This document shows positions 5,935 through 6,136 of a DNA stretch of 6,136 nucleotides, in pieces. The stretch is from the NCBI GenBank assembly GCA_001795345.1, contig MGON01000131.1, forward strand, positions 19,526 to 25,661. Direction: 5' to 3'. The translations under genes and the position numbers were made by a program. The notes beneath the pieces are model-generated. The model had not been told where the DNA came from and did not search any database. It worked only from the letters and a program-made list of their open reading frames with translations. This stretch comes from Chloroflexi bacterium RIFCSPLOWO2_02_FULL_71_16. Lineage in GTDB: Bacteria; Chloroflexota; Limnocylindria; P2-11E. Positions within the stretch are counted from its first letter, which is position 1. Each line of letters begins with the position of its first letter.

Positions 5935-6136
5935 GCCGCCGTCCCCTCGTCGTGGGCCGGCGCGCGCTCGCCGAGGACGCCGGGCAGGTGATCGTCCTCT
6001 TCGCCGTGTCGCTGCCGCTGTTCCTGGCGCTCCTGCTGCTCGCCATCGACGGCGGGCGGCTCCTCGTCGAGCGCGCGCGGCTGACCGGCGCCGCGCAGCT
6101 CGCGGCTGAGGCGGCGGTCTCGCTCGCGGCGGACGG
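5931..6136 (+). CDS. TadG-like pilus assembly protein, N-terminus (partial)
   Basis: The frame starts at GTG 5931, overlapping the TadE-like stop as GTGA, and is open to the right edge (68 whole codons). GGGGG at 5919-5923 gives a ribosome site seven bases upstream. The sequence reads a basic leader (SRRPLVVGRRA), then EDAGQVIVLFAVSLPLF and a hydrophobic run ending in AIDGGR, followed by LLVERARLTGAAQLAAEAAV. This is the usual N-terminal pattern of TadG/Tad (PF13400-type) proteins: Gly-Gln before a single membrane helix, an Asp-x-Gly turn, and a helix with repeated Ala. Unlike the preceding gene, there is no Glu at +5 after Gly18 (Leu is there), so cleavage by the prepilin peptidase is less expected. 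In full-length members a large extracytoplasmic region follows. It could also be a second TadE-type pseudopilin; the visible part favours TadG. Confidence 0.8.
   Translation, partial: MSRRPLVVGRRALAEDAGQVIVLFAVSLPLFLALLLLAIDGGRLLVERARLTGAAQLAAEAAVSLAAD

Overview
This is a very GC-rich window that reads as one uninterrupted, plus-strand cluster for a Tad (tight adherence, type IVc) pilus assembly system. The gene order is: end of a CpaE/TadZ-like localisation ATPase, the CpaF/TadA secretion ATPase, a large secreted multidomain fibronectin/Ig-like protein, the two inner-membrane platform proteins TadB and TadC, a TadE-like minor pseudopilin, and the start of a TadG-like protein. Neighbouring genes overlap by a few bases or sit 0-21 bases apart, so there is no room for internal promoters or terminators. 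The set most likely lies on one polycistronic message that starts before base 1 and continues past the right edge.

Host: the GC bias (third codon positions are nearly always G or C in the tad genes), frequent GTG and TTG starts, a CpaF carrying GECRSGE where proteobacterial homologues have GEVRGGE, and a Pro-Thr-rich tail on a secreted protein together suggest Actinomycetota or Chloroflexota. This is an inference from composition and family flavour. The sequence holds no rRNA or other taxonomic marker to settle it.

Layout: 1-219, C-terminal 72 residues of the CpaE-like protein. 216-1487, CpaF, complete, with all nucleotide-binding boxes visible. 1474-3600, a 708-residue exported protein with a signal peptide, two FN3-like and three or four Ig-like domains and a Pro-Thr tail. 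3622-4509, TadB. 4512-5399, TadC. 5401-5934, TadE-like pseudopilin with a prepilin-peptidase motif. 5931-6136, N-terminus of a TadG-like protein, cut by the window edge.

How the parts work together: CpaE-type proteins position the machine, CpaF hydrolyses ATP to drive assembly through the TadB/TadC membrane platform, and TadE/TadG-type proteins are minor pilins or accessory components outside the membrane. The major pilin (Flp), prepilin peptidase and any CpaB/secretin genes are not in the window. The least ordinary element is the Ig/FN3 protein wedged between cpaF and tadB. It has different codon use from its neighbours but is tightly overlapped with cpaF, so it looks like an integrated, lineage-specific part of this pilus locus, possibly an adhesin or surface subunit.
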